Source: Maritimibacter sp.
GTDB lineage: Bacteria > Pseudomonadota > Alphaproteobacteria > Rhodobacterales > Rhodobacteraceae
Assembly (NCBI GenBank): GCA_002695005.1
Contig: NZNT01000020.1
Location: forward strand, 124,001 to 188,000
Length of the DNA stretch: 64,000 nucleotides
Direction: 5' to 3'
The notes below the pieces were generated by a model. It ran no database searches and had not been told where the DNA came from. It worked only from the letters and a program-made list of their open reading frames with translations. Shown in pieces: positions 31,124-39,172 of this stretch (the stretch's first letter is position 1; each line of letters starts with the position of its first letter). The translations under genes were made by a program, and so were the position numbers.

Positions 31124-31918
31124 ATGGCACGGATGCCGACATACTTCATTTCGCATGGCGGGGGCCCCTGGCCCTGGGTCGAAGACATGCGCAAGCTTTT
31201 CCCGGTTCTTGAGAAAAGCCTCGCCGCGATGCCGGACGAACTGCCCGAACCGCCCCGCGCGATCCTGATGATTTCGGGCCACTGGGAGGCGGATGACCTG
31301 CGCGTCATGCATTCCGCGAAACCGCCGATGGTGTATGACTACTTCGGATTTCCGCCGCACACCTATGACGTCGTCTACCCGGCGCCCGGTGCGCCCGAGA
31401 TCGCCGAACGTGCGCAGGCGCTGCTTGCGGAGGCGGGGATCGACGCGACGTTGGATGACACGCAGGGGTTCGATCATGGCACCTTCGTGCCAGCGTATAT
31501 CATGTACCCCGAGGCGAATGTGCCGGTGTTTCAGGTCTCGCTCCTGTCGAACTACGACCCCGAGGCGCATTTCGCGATCGGTCGGGCGCTCGCGCCGCTC
31601 CGCGATGAGGGGGTGCTGATCGTGGGCTCCGGCCTCAGCTACCACAACCTTCGGCTCTTCGGGCCGGGCGCGAAGGAGCCGTCGGCGGCCTTCGACGCGT
31701 GGCTGCACGAGGTGCTGGATCTCGGGCCGGAGGACCGGACCGACAAGCTCATCAAATGGGAGACCGCGCCCCATGCGCGGGTCTGCCACGCGCAGGAGGA
31801 TCACCTCGTCCCGCTCTTTGCGGCACTGGGCGCGGCGGAGGACGGCAAGGCGACCGTGACCTATCACCAGAACGACATGATGGGCGGGGTCACCGCGACG
31901 AGCTGGCGGTTCGACTGA
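31124..31918 (+). CDS. DODA-type extradiol ring-cleavage dioxygenase (LigB superfamily)
   Basis: This is a 264-residue class III extradiol dioxygenase, related to plant 4,5-DOPA dioxygenase and E. coli YgiD. The metal ligands of the family are visible: FISHGGGPWPW (residues 8-18), ISGHWEADD (about 53), GFDHGTFVPAYIMYP (about 120), and ENDxxH-type context near HAQEDHLVPLF (about 228). It is a cytosolic Zn/Fe enzyme acting on catecholic substrates; the physiological substrate is unknown. The gene stands alone between DUF1244 and arsR. The start at 31124 follows a GGAG. Confidence 0.9.
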   Translation: MARMPTYFISHGGGPWPWVEDMRKLFPVLEKSLAAMPDELPEPPRAILMISGHWEADDLRVMHSAKPPMVYDYFGFPPHTYDVVYPAPGAPEIAERAQALLAEAGIDATLDDTQGFDHGTFVPAYIMYPEANVPVFQVSLLSNYDPEAHFAIGRALAPLRDEGVLIVGSGLSYHNLRLFGPGAKEPSAAFDAWLHEVLDLGPEDRTDKLIKWETAPHARVCHAQEDHLVPLFAALGAAEDGKATVTYHQNDMMGGVTATSWRFD

Positions 31919-31944
31919 CCCGCGCAGCCCCCAAAGCTTTGTAT

Positions 31945-31976
31945 TAAACCACTTGATTAATTAACATAGTGGTTTA
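31945..31976. promoter_or_regulatory. Inverted-repeat operator upstream of arsR-SRPBCC
   Basis: A perfect 9-bp inverted repeat, TAAACCACT (31945-31953) and AGTGGTTTA (31968-31976), flanks a 14-nt AT-rich spacer (TGATTAATTAACAT). It lies 11 bp before the arsR start in an otherwise GC-rich region. The size and position are typical of an ArsR-family autoregulatory site overlapping the promoter. Confidence 0.75.
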
Positions 31977-31987
31977 TTACGGACAAC

Positions 31988-32326
31988 ATGAGCACTTCCG
32001 ACCGCCTCGACGCCGCCTTCGCGGCCCTTGCCCACCCGACGCGCCGCGCGATCCTCGCCCGGCTCTCGCGCGGGTCGGCCAGCGTGAACGAGTTGGCCGA
32101 ACCGTTTCAGATGAGCCTGCCGGCGATTTCCAAGCACATCCGCGTGCTGGAGAACGCGGGGCTCATCGACCGCTCCAGGAGCGCGCAATTCCGGCCCTGC
32201 ACGCTGAATCCAGAACCCATCGCCGAGATATCCCGTTGGACCGACCAGTATCGCACGATCTGGGAGGGGCGGTTCGACGCGATGGACAATGCTTTAAGGA
32301 CATTGAAGGGAGATACCGATGACTGA
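31988..32326 (+). CDS. ArsR family winged-helix transcriptional repressor
   Basis: The 112-residue protein has the ArsR-type winged HTH: FAALAHPTRRAILARLSRGSASVNELAEPFQMSLPAISKHIRVLENAGLIDRSR. There is no CxC or other ArsR metal motif, so it belongs to the non-metal branch commonly paired with SRPBCC proteins. The gene overlaps the SRPBCC gene by 8 bp. It is preceded by a strong inverted repeat, so it probably represses its own operon until an unknown signal appears. Confidence 0.93.
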   Translation: MSTSDRLDAAFAALAHPTRRAILARLSRGSASVNELAEPFQMSLPAISKHIRVLENAGLIDRSRSAQFRPCTLNPEPIAEISRWTDQYRTIWEGRFDAMDNALRTLKGDTDD

Positions 32327-32798
32327 CACGCAGGCGTGGATCAGGATCGAACGCGATTTCGACGCACCGATCGAGAAGGTCTGGTCGATGTGGACCGATG
32401 CAAAGCTGTTCCAGAGCTGGTACGGGCCGCGTGGCTTCACGGTTCCGGTTGCCGAGATCGACCTGACGGTTGGCGGGACGCGCAAGATCTCGATGGAGAT
32501 GGTCACGCCGGATCGCACGATGACCATGTGGTTCATCGGGGTTTTCAAGGAAATCTCGGCGCCCACGCGGCTCGTCTACACCGAAAGCATGTGCGAGGCC
32601 GACGGCACGCTCATCCCGCCCGCGGCGATGGGGATGCCCGAGGGCACGCCGGACGTCACGGAGGTCATCGTCGAGTTGACCGCTTTAGATGGCGGGACGC
32701 GGATGACCATGGTTCATGCGGGCGTGCCTGAAGGAACGGCCGGGGAAGGCGGCTGGAATCAGGCGTTCGACAAGCTCGCACAGGCGCTGGGCGGTTAA
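32319..32798 (+). CDS. SRPBCC/AHSA1 domain protein
   Basis: This is a 159-residue START/Bet v1-like ligand-binding protein. AHSA1 family features are the N-terminal IERDFDAPIEKVWSMWTDAKLFQSWYGPRGFTV, the middle LTVGGTRKISMEMV, and the C-terminal GTAGEGGWNQAFDKLAQAL, matching GWxxxxxxLxxxL. It is translated from a start inside the end of arsR. ArsR plus SRPBCC pairs are widespread; the SRPBCC partner may bind a hydrophobic small molecule. Confidence 0.92.
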   Translation: MTDTQAWIRIERDFDAPIEKVWSMWTDAKLFQSWYGPRGFTVPVAEIDLTVGGTRKISMEMVTPDRTMTMWFIGVFKEISAPTRLVYTESMCEADGTLIPPAAMGMPEGTPDVTEVIVELTALDGGTRMTMVHAGVPEGTAGEGGWNQAFDKLAQALGG

Positions 32799-32820
32799 GG
32801 CAAAGGAATGGCGGGCGGCG

Positions 32821-33411
32821 TCAGTAGACGTCGCCTTTCTTCACCTTGTCCGAAAAGGCGGTCGCGCCGCCGCCTGCCAGAACCTTGGCTTGGTCGACCC
32901 AACCGTCGCGGGTGACCCGGCCCTTGAAGCCTTCGATATTGGCGTCGACCCAAGCCACCTCCGCATCCGTCCAGGCTGCAATCTGGTCGAAGTGGTAAAA
33001 CCCCATCCCGTTGACCAGCTTTTCCAGCTTGGGGCCGATGCCCTTGATCTGCTTCAGATCGTCAGCCTTGCCGCGTCGCGGGCCATCAAGCGTGGCCGGC
33101 TTTGCGGCGTCGTCGTCGGTGAGCGTGGACTCTGACATGGTTGAGGTGGCAGACGCTGTTTCGGTGCCGGACTCACCCGCGCGTCCGGCCTCGGCCAGCT
33201 TGTCCTGAAGCCGCGCGATTTCGGCGGCCTGATCCTGGCCGGCATCGCGGCAGGTGGCGAGTTCGGCGCGCAGCACTTCGACCTCGCCGGTTTGCGCGGT
33301 GGCCTGCCTGCGCCGCCCGAACAGGATCCACCCGACAATCACACCCAGAAGCGCCGCCAGCACGAGAAGCACGACCATCTCGGCGATGAGAAAATCCCAG
33401 TTTTCCAGCAT
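32821..33411 (-). CDS. Membrane-anchored helix-hairpin-helix protein
   Basis: The 196-residue protein has one N-terminal membrane helix (residues 9-32, IAEMVVLLVLAALLGVIVGWILF). A coiled-coil/linker region follows (about 40-78, EVEVLRAELATCRDAGQDQAAEIARLQDKLAEA), then a Ser/Thr-rich linker. The C-terminal module, DDLKQIKGIGPKLEKLVNGMGFYHFDQIAAWTDAEVAWVD, is a helix-hairpin-helix fold of the type annotated as predicted flap-endonuclease-1-like 5' DNA nuclease. The N-terminal architecture places that domain on the cytosolic face. It lies 9 bp downstream of the OmpA/BON gene. Confidence 0.82.
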   Translation of the reverse strand: MLENWDFLIAEMVVLLVLAALLGVIVGWILFGRRRQATAQTGEVEVLRAELATCRDAGQDQAAEIARLQDKLAEAGRAGESGTETASATSTMSESTLTDDDAAKPATLDGPRRGKADDLKQIKGIGPKLEKLVNGMGFYHFDQIAAWTDAEVAWVDANIEGFKGRVTRDGWVDQAKVLAGGGATAFSDKVKKGDVY

Positions 33412-33420
33412 GTCGCTCTC

Positions 33421-34866
33421 CTACTGCGGCCATTCGAAGGTGGTGCGCCGATTGGCGGCGCGGCCATCTTCGGTTTCGTTGTCTGCGATCGGCTCGGTCT
33501 CGCCAAAGCCGATGGCCTGCATCCGGCCCGGCGGAACGCCGCGCTCGACCAGTGCATCGCGCACGGCCTTGGCGCGCTCGACCGACAGCCGGTAGTTCTC
33601 GTTGTCGTCGCCCTGGCTGTCAGTGTGCCCGCCGATTGTGACGCGCATCCCGACCTTGTCGGTGCAGTGGAGCAGGAGCCCGGCCATGTCGTTGATGATG
33701 CTCATCGAGGCCCGATCCAGTTCCGCGGACCCCGTCACGAAAGCGATCTGGCGACCGGCCTGGACTTTCGCTGCTGCGTCGTTGCAGGCCTGCTTGGTGA
33801 TTTCGAAGTCATAGTCCGGCACCCAGAACCCGGCGGAAGCGACCTGGCCCTGCTGCGTGGCGCGGTTCGTGCGCGTGATCCAGTCTTCGGGCGCTCTGCC
33901 CGCCGTCACGGCGATCTCTGCGCCTTCACCAAGCGCTTCACCGAGGCGGCCCTCGACATAGCCGGGGTCGAGTCCGGGTGCGGCGACGCCGGTGGCGGAG
34001 AGGTTTCCGTCCGCGTAGGTCAGTGTCAGGCTCTCGAAGTCCGGAAGCATGGGCGGCAGCGCGGAAAGCCTGTCTTCCAGGTCCGGGGCGAGACCGAAAG
34101 TCTCGTTGGTTTCGCCCGAAATCTCATCAAACCCTAAAGCCTCGGCCATGTCGGTGGGCTGGAGCGTTTCGGGGACGGTTCCGAAAACCGACAGCCCTTC
34201 GCCCGCGTCGAAGGTGAGTTCGAAAGCCACGACGCCCGGGTCGATGACGTCGATTGCGGTGACGGGGTCGATCCCATCCGGAAGGTCTGAGATGGCCGTG
34301 GTCGCGGCCTTGGCCTCGTCCGGCGTCTGAGCTTTGCCCGACAGGATCACTTTGCCGCCGGTCAACGCGAAGCTGCCTTCGTTCAGCGGCTCGAGCGCCC
34401 CTGCACCGGCCGTCACGATGTCACTCCAGCCCTCCGGGGCGCCGGACGCGAGGGGGAGTTCCATGGCCCCGAGCGCGCCGCCAGCAGCCGCGACCTCGGC
34501 CTGGGCAGCGCTTGGCGCGGTGCCGGTCATGGCAAGCGATCCGTCGGTGCCCTTGGCAAGCGCGGTTTCATAGGGCGCGGCCACCGGCAGCACATCGACA
34601 CCATCGGCGCGAACCACGCGCCGGCCTTCGACGCGGTCCAGAGAGGTGACGATATCGGTCAGTTCGTCTTCGGTATCAGCGGTGCCGGTGAGCGTGATGT
34701 CGCGCCCAGACACCGTGACGTTCATCGGGTGAATGGCCCCCGTGACGACCCCTTCCGCACTCGCGCGGACCTCGCTCTCGATGGTCTGCGCCTCGTTGTC
34801 CGCACCCCACCAGGCCAGCCCTGCGATGCCCGCTACGAGCACGACAGGTCCCAAGATGATCCGCAT
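33421..34866 (-). CDS. OmpA family protein with N-terminal BON domains
   Basis: The 481-residue envelope protein has an N-terminal hydrophobic anchor (ILGPVVLVAGIAGLAWWGA). BON-like repeats follow: about residues 40-110 (VTGAIHPMNVTVSGRDITLTGTA), and a second degenerate copy near 165-215. A long linker leads to a C-terminal OmpA peptidoglycan-binding domain (about 370-480), with FVTGSAELDRAS, VTIGGHTDSQGDDNENYRLSVERAKAVRDAL and IGFGETEPIADNETEDGRAANRRTTF. The start at 34866 is preferred over the upstream reading because it puts the membrane anchor at the N terminus. It is the last but one gene of the D-amino-acid cluster strand. Confidence 0.88.
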   Translation of the reverse strand: MRIILGPVVLVAGIAGLAWWGADNEAQTIESEVRASAEGVVTGAIHPMNVTVSGRDITLTGTADTEDELTDIVTSLDRVEGRRVVRADGVDVLPVAAPYETALAKGTDGSLAMTGTAPSAAQAEVAAAGGALGAMELPLASGAPEGWSDIVTAGAGALEPLNEGSFALTGGKVILSGKAQTPDEAKAATTAISDLPDGIDPVTAIDVIDPGVVAFELTFDAGEGLSVFGTVPETLQPTDMAEALGFDEISGETNETFGLAPDLEDRLSALPPMLPDFESLTLTYADGNLSATGVAAPGLDPGYVEGRLGEALGEGAEIAVTAGRAPEDWITRTNRATQQGQVASAGFWVPDYDFEITKQACNDAAAKVQAGRQIAFVTGSAELDRASMSIINDMAGLLLHCTDKVGMRVTIGGHTDSQGDDNENYRLSVERAKAVRDALVERGVPPGRMQAIGFGETEPIADNETEDGRAANRRTTFEWPQ

Positions 34867-34948
34867 GTCCGGCCCCCGTTGCGAGTGTCCGTCCCCCATT
34901 GGCATCAGATGGCCGCAAGCCGCCCCGCCGATCAAGGAAAATCGCGGG

Positions 34949-35809
34949 TCAGATGGCGGCCTTGCGGCTTTCTTCGAGGTAGATTTCGCGCAAGCGTGTC
35001 GCCACTGGGCCCGGGGTGCCATCACCAAGCGTGGTCCCGTCGATTTCCACGACCGGCATGACGAATGTGGAGGCGGAGGTCACGAAAGCCTCGTCGGCCT
35101 CCTGCGCCTCCTCGATGGTGAAGGGTCGCTCTTCCACCTTCATCTGCGCCTCTTTGGCGAACCGGAGCACGGCCGCACGGGTGATGCCGTGCAGAATGTC
35201 GGTCGAGAGCTGGCGGGTGACGATCGTCCCGCCCTTAACGATATAGGCGTTGTTCGACGTGCCTTCGGTGACGCTGCCATTTTCGACCATCCACGCATCG
35301 TCGGCCCCGGCTTTCTTCGCCATCATCTTGCCCATCGACGGATAGAGAAGCTGCACCGTCTTGATGTCGCGCCGGCCCCAGCGGATGTCATCGATGGAAA
35401 TGATCTTGATGCCGGTCTTCGCGGCGGGACTGTCGGCAAGGCCCGGCTTGTTCTGGGTGAACAGAACGACAGTCTGCGGTGTGTCTTCGGGCGGGAAGGC
35501 GAAGTCGCGGTCGCCGGGCGCGCCGCGCGTGACCTGGAGATAGATCATCCCGTCTTCGATCCCGTTCTTGGCGACCAGGTCGCGGTGGATCGCGAGCAGA
35601 TCGTCCTCGCTCATCGGCATGACCATGTCGAGTTCGGTGAGCGAACGGGCGAGGCGGCGGGCGTGGCCGGCGAAGTCGATGAGTTTGCCACCCAGGACGC
35701 TCGTCACTTCATACACGCCATCGGCCATGAGAAAGCCCCGGTCGAAGATCGACACGGTCGCCTCTTCCTCCGGCAGGTAATCCCCGTTCACATAGACGAT
35801 GCGGCTCAT
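34949..35809 (-). CDS. dat: D-amino-acid transaminase (class IV, PLP-dependent)
   Basis: This is a 286-residue fold-type IV aminotransferase. The catalytic lysine is Lys150 in GRRDIKTVQLL. Other family residues are RGFLMADGVYEV, FAGHARRLARSL, and the PLP phosphate region VENGSVTEGTSNNAYIV. DGVYEV and the sequence around Tyr33 fit D-alanine/D-amino acid aminotransferase better than branched-chain transaminase. It lies 83 bp upstream of the OmpA gene, and 93 bp separate it from dgcA on the same strand. Together with dgcA and dgcN it supports a role in D-Ala/D-Glu turnover. Confidence 0.9.
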   Translation of the reverse strand: MSRIVYVNGDYLPEEEATVSIFDRGFLMADGVYEVTSVLGGKLIDFAGHARRLARSLTELDMVMPMSEDDLLAIHRDLVAKNGIEDGMIYLQVTRGAPGDRDFAFPPEDTPQTVVLFTQNKPGLADSPAAKTGIKIISIDDIRWGRRDIKTVQLLYPSMGKMMAKKAGADDAWMVENGSVTEGTSNNAYIVKGGTIVTRQLSTDILHGITRAAVLRFAKEAQMKVEERPFTIEEAQEADEAFVTSASTFVMPVVEIDGTTLGDGTPGPVATRLREIYLEESRKAAI

Positions 35810-35902
35810 GGCGGTCTCCTTAATCCATTGCCCGTTCTTTCCGCCGCGCGGCCTGAAAGGTCAAGCGGGCAGGGTGATATCGGCGGGCGGCACCGGGGTG
35901 GA

Positions 35903-36868
35903 TCAGCCCCAGAGGGCCGGCTCCGGCGGATGGACGCCGGCCTCGTCAAAGCGCAAGGCGTGCTCACGGTCCTCGGCAAGAAGAAGGGGGCCGTCGAGGT
36001 CCGTCACCATCGCGCCCTGCGCCACAAGCGTCGCGGGTGCCATAGCGAGCGATGTGCCGACCATGCAGCCCACCATCACGCGGTAGCCCTCCGCCACGGC
36101 CGCGTCTCGCAGGATGAGCGCCTCAGTCAACCCGCCCGTCTTGTCGAGCTTGATGTTCACCACATCGTATTTGCCCTTGAGCGCGCCCAGCGTGGCGCTG
36201 TCGTGGCAGGATTCGTCTGCACACACGAGGAGGGGCCGTTCGATCTCGGCCAGCATGTCGTCGGCGCCTGCGGGCAGCGGTTGCTCCACCAGGGTCACGC
36301 CGAGTCGGACCATGTGGGGCGCGAGGTCGGCATAGACCTCGGCCGTCCAGCCCTCGTTCGCGTCAACGATGATGCGGGACTTTGGCGCGCCGCGCCGAAC
36401 GGCTTCGAGCCGCGCCATGTCGTCAGGCGTCCCAAGCTTTATCTTGAGAAGGGGGCGATGCGCGTGTTTCGCCGCCGCCGCCTCCATCGCATCAGGTTCA
36501 CCCAGAGAAAGCGTGTAGGCCGTAATCTCGGGACCCGGCGCGGGCAGTCCCGCAACGTCCCAGGCGCGCTTGCCCTCCTGTTTCGCTTCCAGATCCCACA
36601 GGGCGCAATCAACGGCGTTGCGCGCTGCACCTGCGGGCAAAAGCTCCTGCAAGGCCGCCCTGTCGAACCGCTCCGGAAGGTTGCGGACCTCTGCCGTGAC
36701 GCTGTCGAGCGTTTCGTCGTAGCGGGCGTAAGGGACACATTCCCCCCAGCCTGTGACGCCGCCTTCAGTGACCCGGACTGTCAGCACCTCGGCCGAGGTC
36801 TTGGACCCGCGCGAGATGGTGAACACCTCGGCCAGCCGGAAGCTTTCCGGTGTGACGGTCAGTTCCAT
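35903..36868 (-). CDS. dgcA: DgcA-like N-acetyl-D-glutamate racemase / dipeptide epimerase (enolase superfamily)
   Basis: This 321-residue enolase-superfamily enzyme is of the muconate lactonizing/dipeptide epimerase group. The catalytic KxK motif appears as LLKIKLG (about residue 146). The metal-binding Asp/Glu ligands follow in IIVDANEGW, TLVEQPL and VCADESCHD. A second-base lysine lies in VVNIKLDKTGGLTEAL. By sequence alone it is an L-Ala-D/L-Glu epimerase homologue. Because it is directly next to a DUF1611/DgcN gene, the described DgcN-DgcA D-glutamate route (N-acetylation, then racemisation of N-acetyl-D-Glu) is the better inference. It lies 18 bp downstream of dgcN. Confidence 0.85.
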   Translation of the reverse strand: MELTVTPESFRLAEVFTISRGSKTSAEVLTVRVTEGGVTGWGECVPYARYDETLDSVTAEVRNLPERFDRAALQELLPAGAARNAVDCALWDLEAKQEGKRAWDVAGLPAPGPEITAYTLSLGEPDAMEAAAAKHAHRPLLKIKLGTPDDMARLEAVRRGAPKSRIIVDANEGWTAEVYADLAPHMVRLGVTLVEQPLPAGADDMLAEIERPLLVCADESCHDSATLGALKGKYDVVNIKLDKTGGLTEALILRDAAVAEGYRVMVGCMVGTSLAMAPATLVAQGAMVTDLDGPLLLAEDREHALRFDEAGVHPPEPALWG

Positions 36869-36886
36869 GAGGTCTCCTTCGCGGAC

Positions 36887-37888
36887 TTACTGGGCGGCAA
36901 GAGCATCCACGAGCGCCCCGGCGCCGAAGCGGTAAGGGTCAGTCGTCGGCAAGCCCATGCGCGCGGCTGTCTCGGCACAGTAGGCACGGGCCTCGGCCTC
37001 GTCCATGTGCTGGGTATTGACCGAGATCGCGATAACCTCGCACTCCGGGTTGGCCACGCGGGCGAGCGGCAGAGCGGTGTCGCGCAGGGTTTCGAGCGAC
37101 GGCGGCGTGTAGCCCGGCAGGCCGCGCATGTGTTCACGCGTCGGCTCGTGGCACAGGATCAGGGCGTCTGGCTGGCCGCCGTGGATGAGTGCCATCGTCA
37201 CGCCGGAATAGGAGACGTGGAACAGGCTCCCCTGACCCTCGAGCAGATCCCAGTGATCCGGGTCGTTGTCGGGCGAGAGCCATTCTACGGACCCGGCCAT
37301 GAAATCGGCGACGACGGCGTCGAGCGGGATGCCGTCACCAGTGATCAGGATGCCGGTCTGGCCCGTGGCGCGGAAGGTCGATTTCATGCCGCGCTGGCGC
37401 ATTTCGGCATCCATCGCCATAGCGGTGTACATCTTGCCCACCGAACAGTCCGTACCGACCGCAAGGCACCGTTTGCCGGTCCGCTTCTCGCCGTTGGCGA
37501 TGGGGAACTTGACCGAGGGCACGCGCACGTCGTGCAGGGTGCGTCCCGTGGCGCGCGCTACGGCGGCGAGGTCTTCTTCGTCGCGCAGCAGATTGTGCAG
37601 GCCGGAGGCGAGGTCGAAGCCCTCCTCCAGCGCCTCGACGAGCACTTTCTTCCAGGCCTGGCTGATAACGCCGCCACGGTTGGCCACGCCGATGACCAGC
37701 GTCTTGGCGCCTGCCGCCTTCGCCTCGGCAAGGCTCATGTCGGTCAGGCCGAGGTCGGCTTTGCAGCCGTCCATCCGGAACTGGCCGACTGCATTGTCGG
37801 GGCGCCAGTCGCGGATACCGATGGCGACCTTGGCGGCGAGCATGTCGGGCGCATCACCGAGAAAGAGGAGATATGGCGTTTGAATCAT
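36887..37888 (-). CDS. dgcN: DgcN-like D-glutamate N-acetyltransferase (DUF1611)
   Basis: This is a 333-residue protein of the former DUF1611 family, now known to include D-Glu N-acetyltransferases. It has a P-loop-like CLAVGTDCSVGKMYTAMAMDAEMRQRG (about residues 140-165), GQTGILITGDGIPLDAVVADFMAGSVEWL and GQGSLFHVSYSGVTMALIHG. The N-terminal domain, with KTLVIGVANRGGVIS, is also typical. The described pathway makes N-acetyl-D-Glu, which DgcA racemises so that L-Glu can be released. dgcN is the promoter-proximal gene of this minus-strand cluster and is divergent from mcl1, with a 284-bp intergenic region. Confidence 0.87.
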   Translation of the reverse strand: MIQTPYLLFLGDAPDMLAAKVAIGIRDWRPDNAVGQFRMDGCKADLGLTDMSLAEAKAAGAKTLVIGVANRGGVISQAWKKVLVEALEEGFDLASGLHNLLRDEEDLAAVARATGRTLHDVRVPSVKFPIANGEKRTGKRCLAVGTDCSVGKMYTAMAMDAEMRQRGMKSTFRATGQTGILITGDGIPLDAVVADFMAGSVEWLSPDNDPDHWDLLEGQGSLFHVSYSGVTMALIHGGQPDALILCHEPTREHMRGLPGYTPPSLETLRDTALPLARVANPECEVIAISVNTQHMDEAEARAYCAETAARMGLPTTDPYRFGAGALVDALAAQ

Positions 37889-38172
37889 CTTCGACTCCCG
37901 TAACTGTCATGGGGAGTCTAAGGGCGGACACGGGCAAGTGTTCCGAAAAAGTAATTACTCCTGACTTATTTGCGGAAGAATTTCTGCCGTTCCTACGCGA
38001 TTGGTGAAGAATCTTGCGACGTTTTCCACGGGTGCCGAAGAAGCTGCCACAGCGCCAAGGGTGCCGCAGCGCGGCGTGCCGTCGCTGCAACTGCGAGGAA
38101 TCGCTTGGCAATCAGTGCGCAATATTCTATCCCAGCCAGCAACGCAGACGTAACAAACTTGCCGGAGCAGCC

Positions 38173-39132
38173 ATGTCCTTCCGTATTCAGCCCGCCGCCC
38201 CCGCCCGCCCGAACCGTTGCCAGCTTTTCGGACCCGGCTCCAACACCAAGCTGTTCGAGAAGATGGCGGCCTCCGAGGCGGACGTGATCAACCTCGACCT
38301 CGAAGACAGCGTGTCACCGAACGACAAGGATTCGGCGCGGGCGAACGTGATCGAGGCGATCAACACGCTCGATTGGGGCAAGAAGACCCTGTCGGTGCGG
38401 ATCAACGGCCTCGACACGCCGTACTGGTATCGTGACGTGGTCGATGTGCTGGAGCAGGCGGGCGACCGGCTGGACCAGATCATGATCCCCAAGGTCGGGT
38501 GCGCGGGCGACATCTATGCAGTCGATGCGCTGGTCACGGCCATCGAGCGGGCCAAGGGGCGAGAGAAACCCATCGACTTCGAGGTCATCATCGAATCCGC
38601 CGCCGGACTCGCGCATGTGGAAGAGATCGCCGCCGCCTCGCCGCGCCTCGTCGCCATGTCGCTGGGAGCCGCCGATTTCGCCGCTTCGATGGGGATGCAG
38701 ACCACTGGCATCGGTGGGACGCAGGAAAACTATTACATGATCCACGAGGGGCAGAAGCACTGGTCCGATCCGTGGCACTGGGCGCAGGCGGCCATCGTGG
38801 CGGCCTGCCGGACCCATGGGCTCCTGCCAGTCGACGGCCCGTTCGGCGATTTCTCCGACGATGACGGTTACATCGCGCAGGCGCTGCGCTCGGCGACGTT
38901 GGGCATGGTCGGGAAATGGGCGATTCACCCCAAGCAGATCGCGCTGGCCAACCGGGTGTTCACCCCGACGGACGAGGCTGTGGCCGAGGCGCGCGAGATC
39001 CTTGCGGCCATGGAGGAAGCCAAGCGGACGGGCGCGGGCGCGACGGTGTACAAGGGCCGGCTCGTCGACATCGCCTCGATCAAACAGGCGGAAGTGGTCG
39101 TGAAACAGGCGGAACTCATCGCGGGCGCCTGA
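38173..39132 (+). CDS. mcl1: L-malyl-CoA/beta-methylmalyl-CoA lyase
   Basis: This HpcH/HpaI-CitE family lyase cleaves L-malyl-CoA and beta-methylmalyl-CoA; in Rhodobacter it serves acetate assimilation by the ethylmalonyl-CoA pathway. The 319-residue protein has RPNRCQLFGPGSNTKLFEKMAAS, INLDLEDSVSPNDKDSAR with Mg-binding acids, MIPKVGCAGDIYAV, VIIESAAGLAHVEEIA and KWAIHPKQIALANRVFTPTDEAV, all typical of Mcl1. It is divergent from dgcN. No other pathway gene flanks it, although a beta-ketothiolase that could feed the same pathway lies at 59-60 kb. Confidence 0.94.
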   Translation: MSFRIQPAAPARPNRCQLFGPGSNTKLFEKMAASEADVINLDLEDSVSPNDKDSARANVIEAINTLDWGKKTLSVRINGLDTPYWYRDVVDVLEQAGDRLDQIMIPKVGCAGDIYAVDALVTAIERAKGREKPIDFEVIIESAAGLAHVEEIAAASPRLVAMSLGAADFAASMGMQTTGIGGTQENYYMIHEGQKHWSDPWHWAQAAIVAACRTHGLLPVDGPFGDFSDDDGYIAQALRSATLGMVGKWAIHPKQIALANRVFTPTDEAVAEAREILAAMEEAKRTGAGATVYKGRLVDIASIKQAEVVVKQAELIAGA

Positions 39133-39172
39133 CCGGGTGGCGAAGCGCCGCCTCTCAAGTTAGGGTCCGCTC

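Noticed and set aside
34733-37903. 1056-codon plus-strand ORF
   Set aside because: It is antisense to the OmpA, dat, dgcA and dgcN genes, whose products have unmistakable family motifs. Long antisense ORFs are expected in GC-rich DNA.
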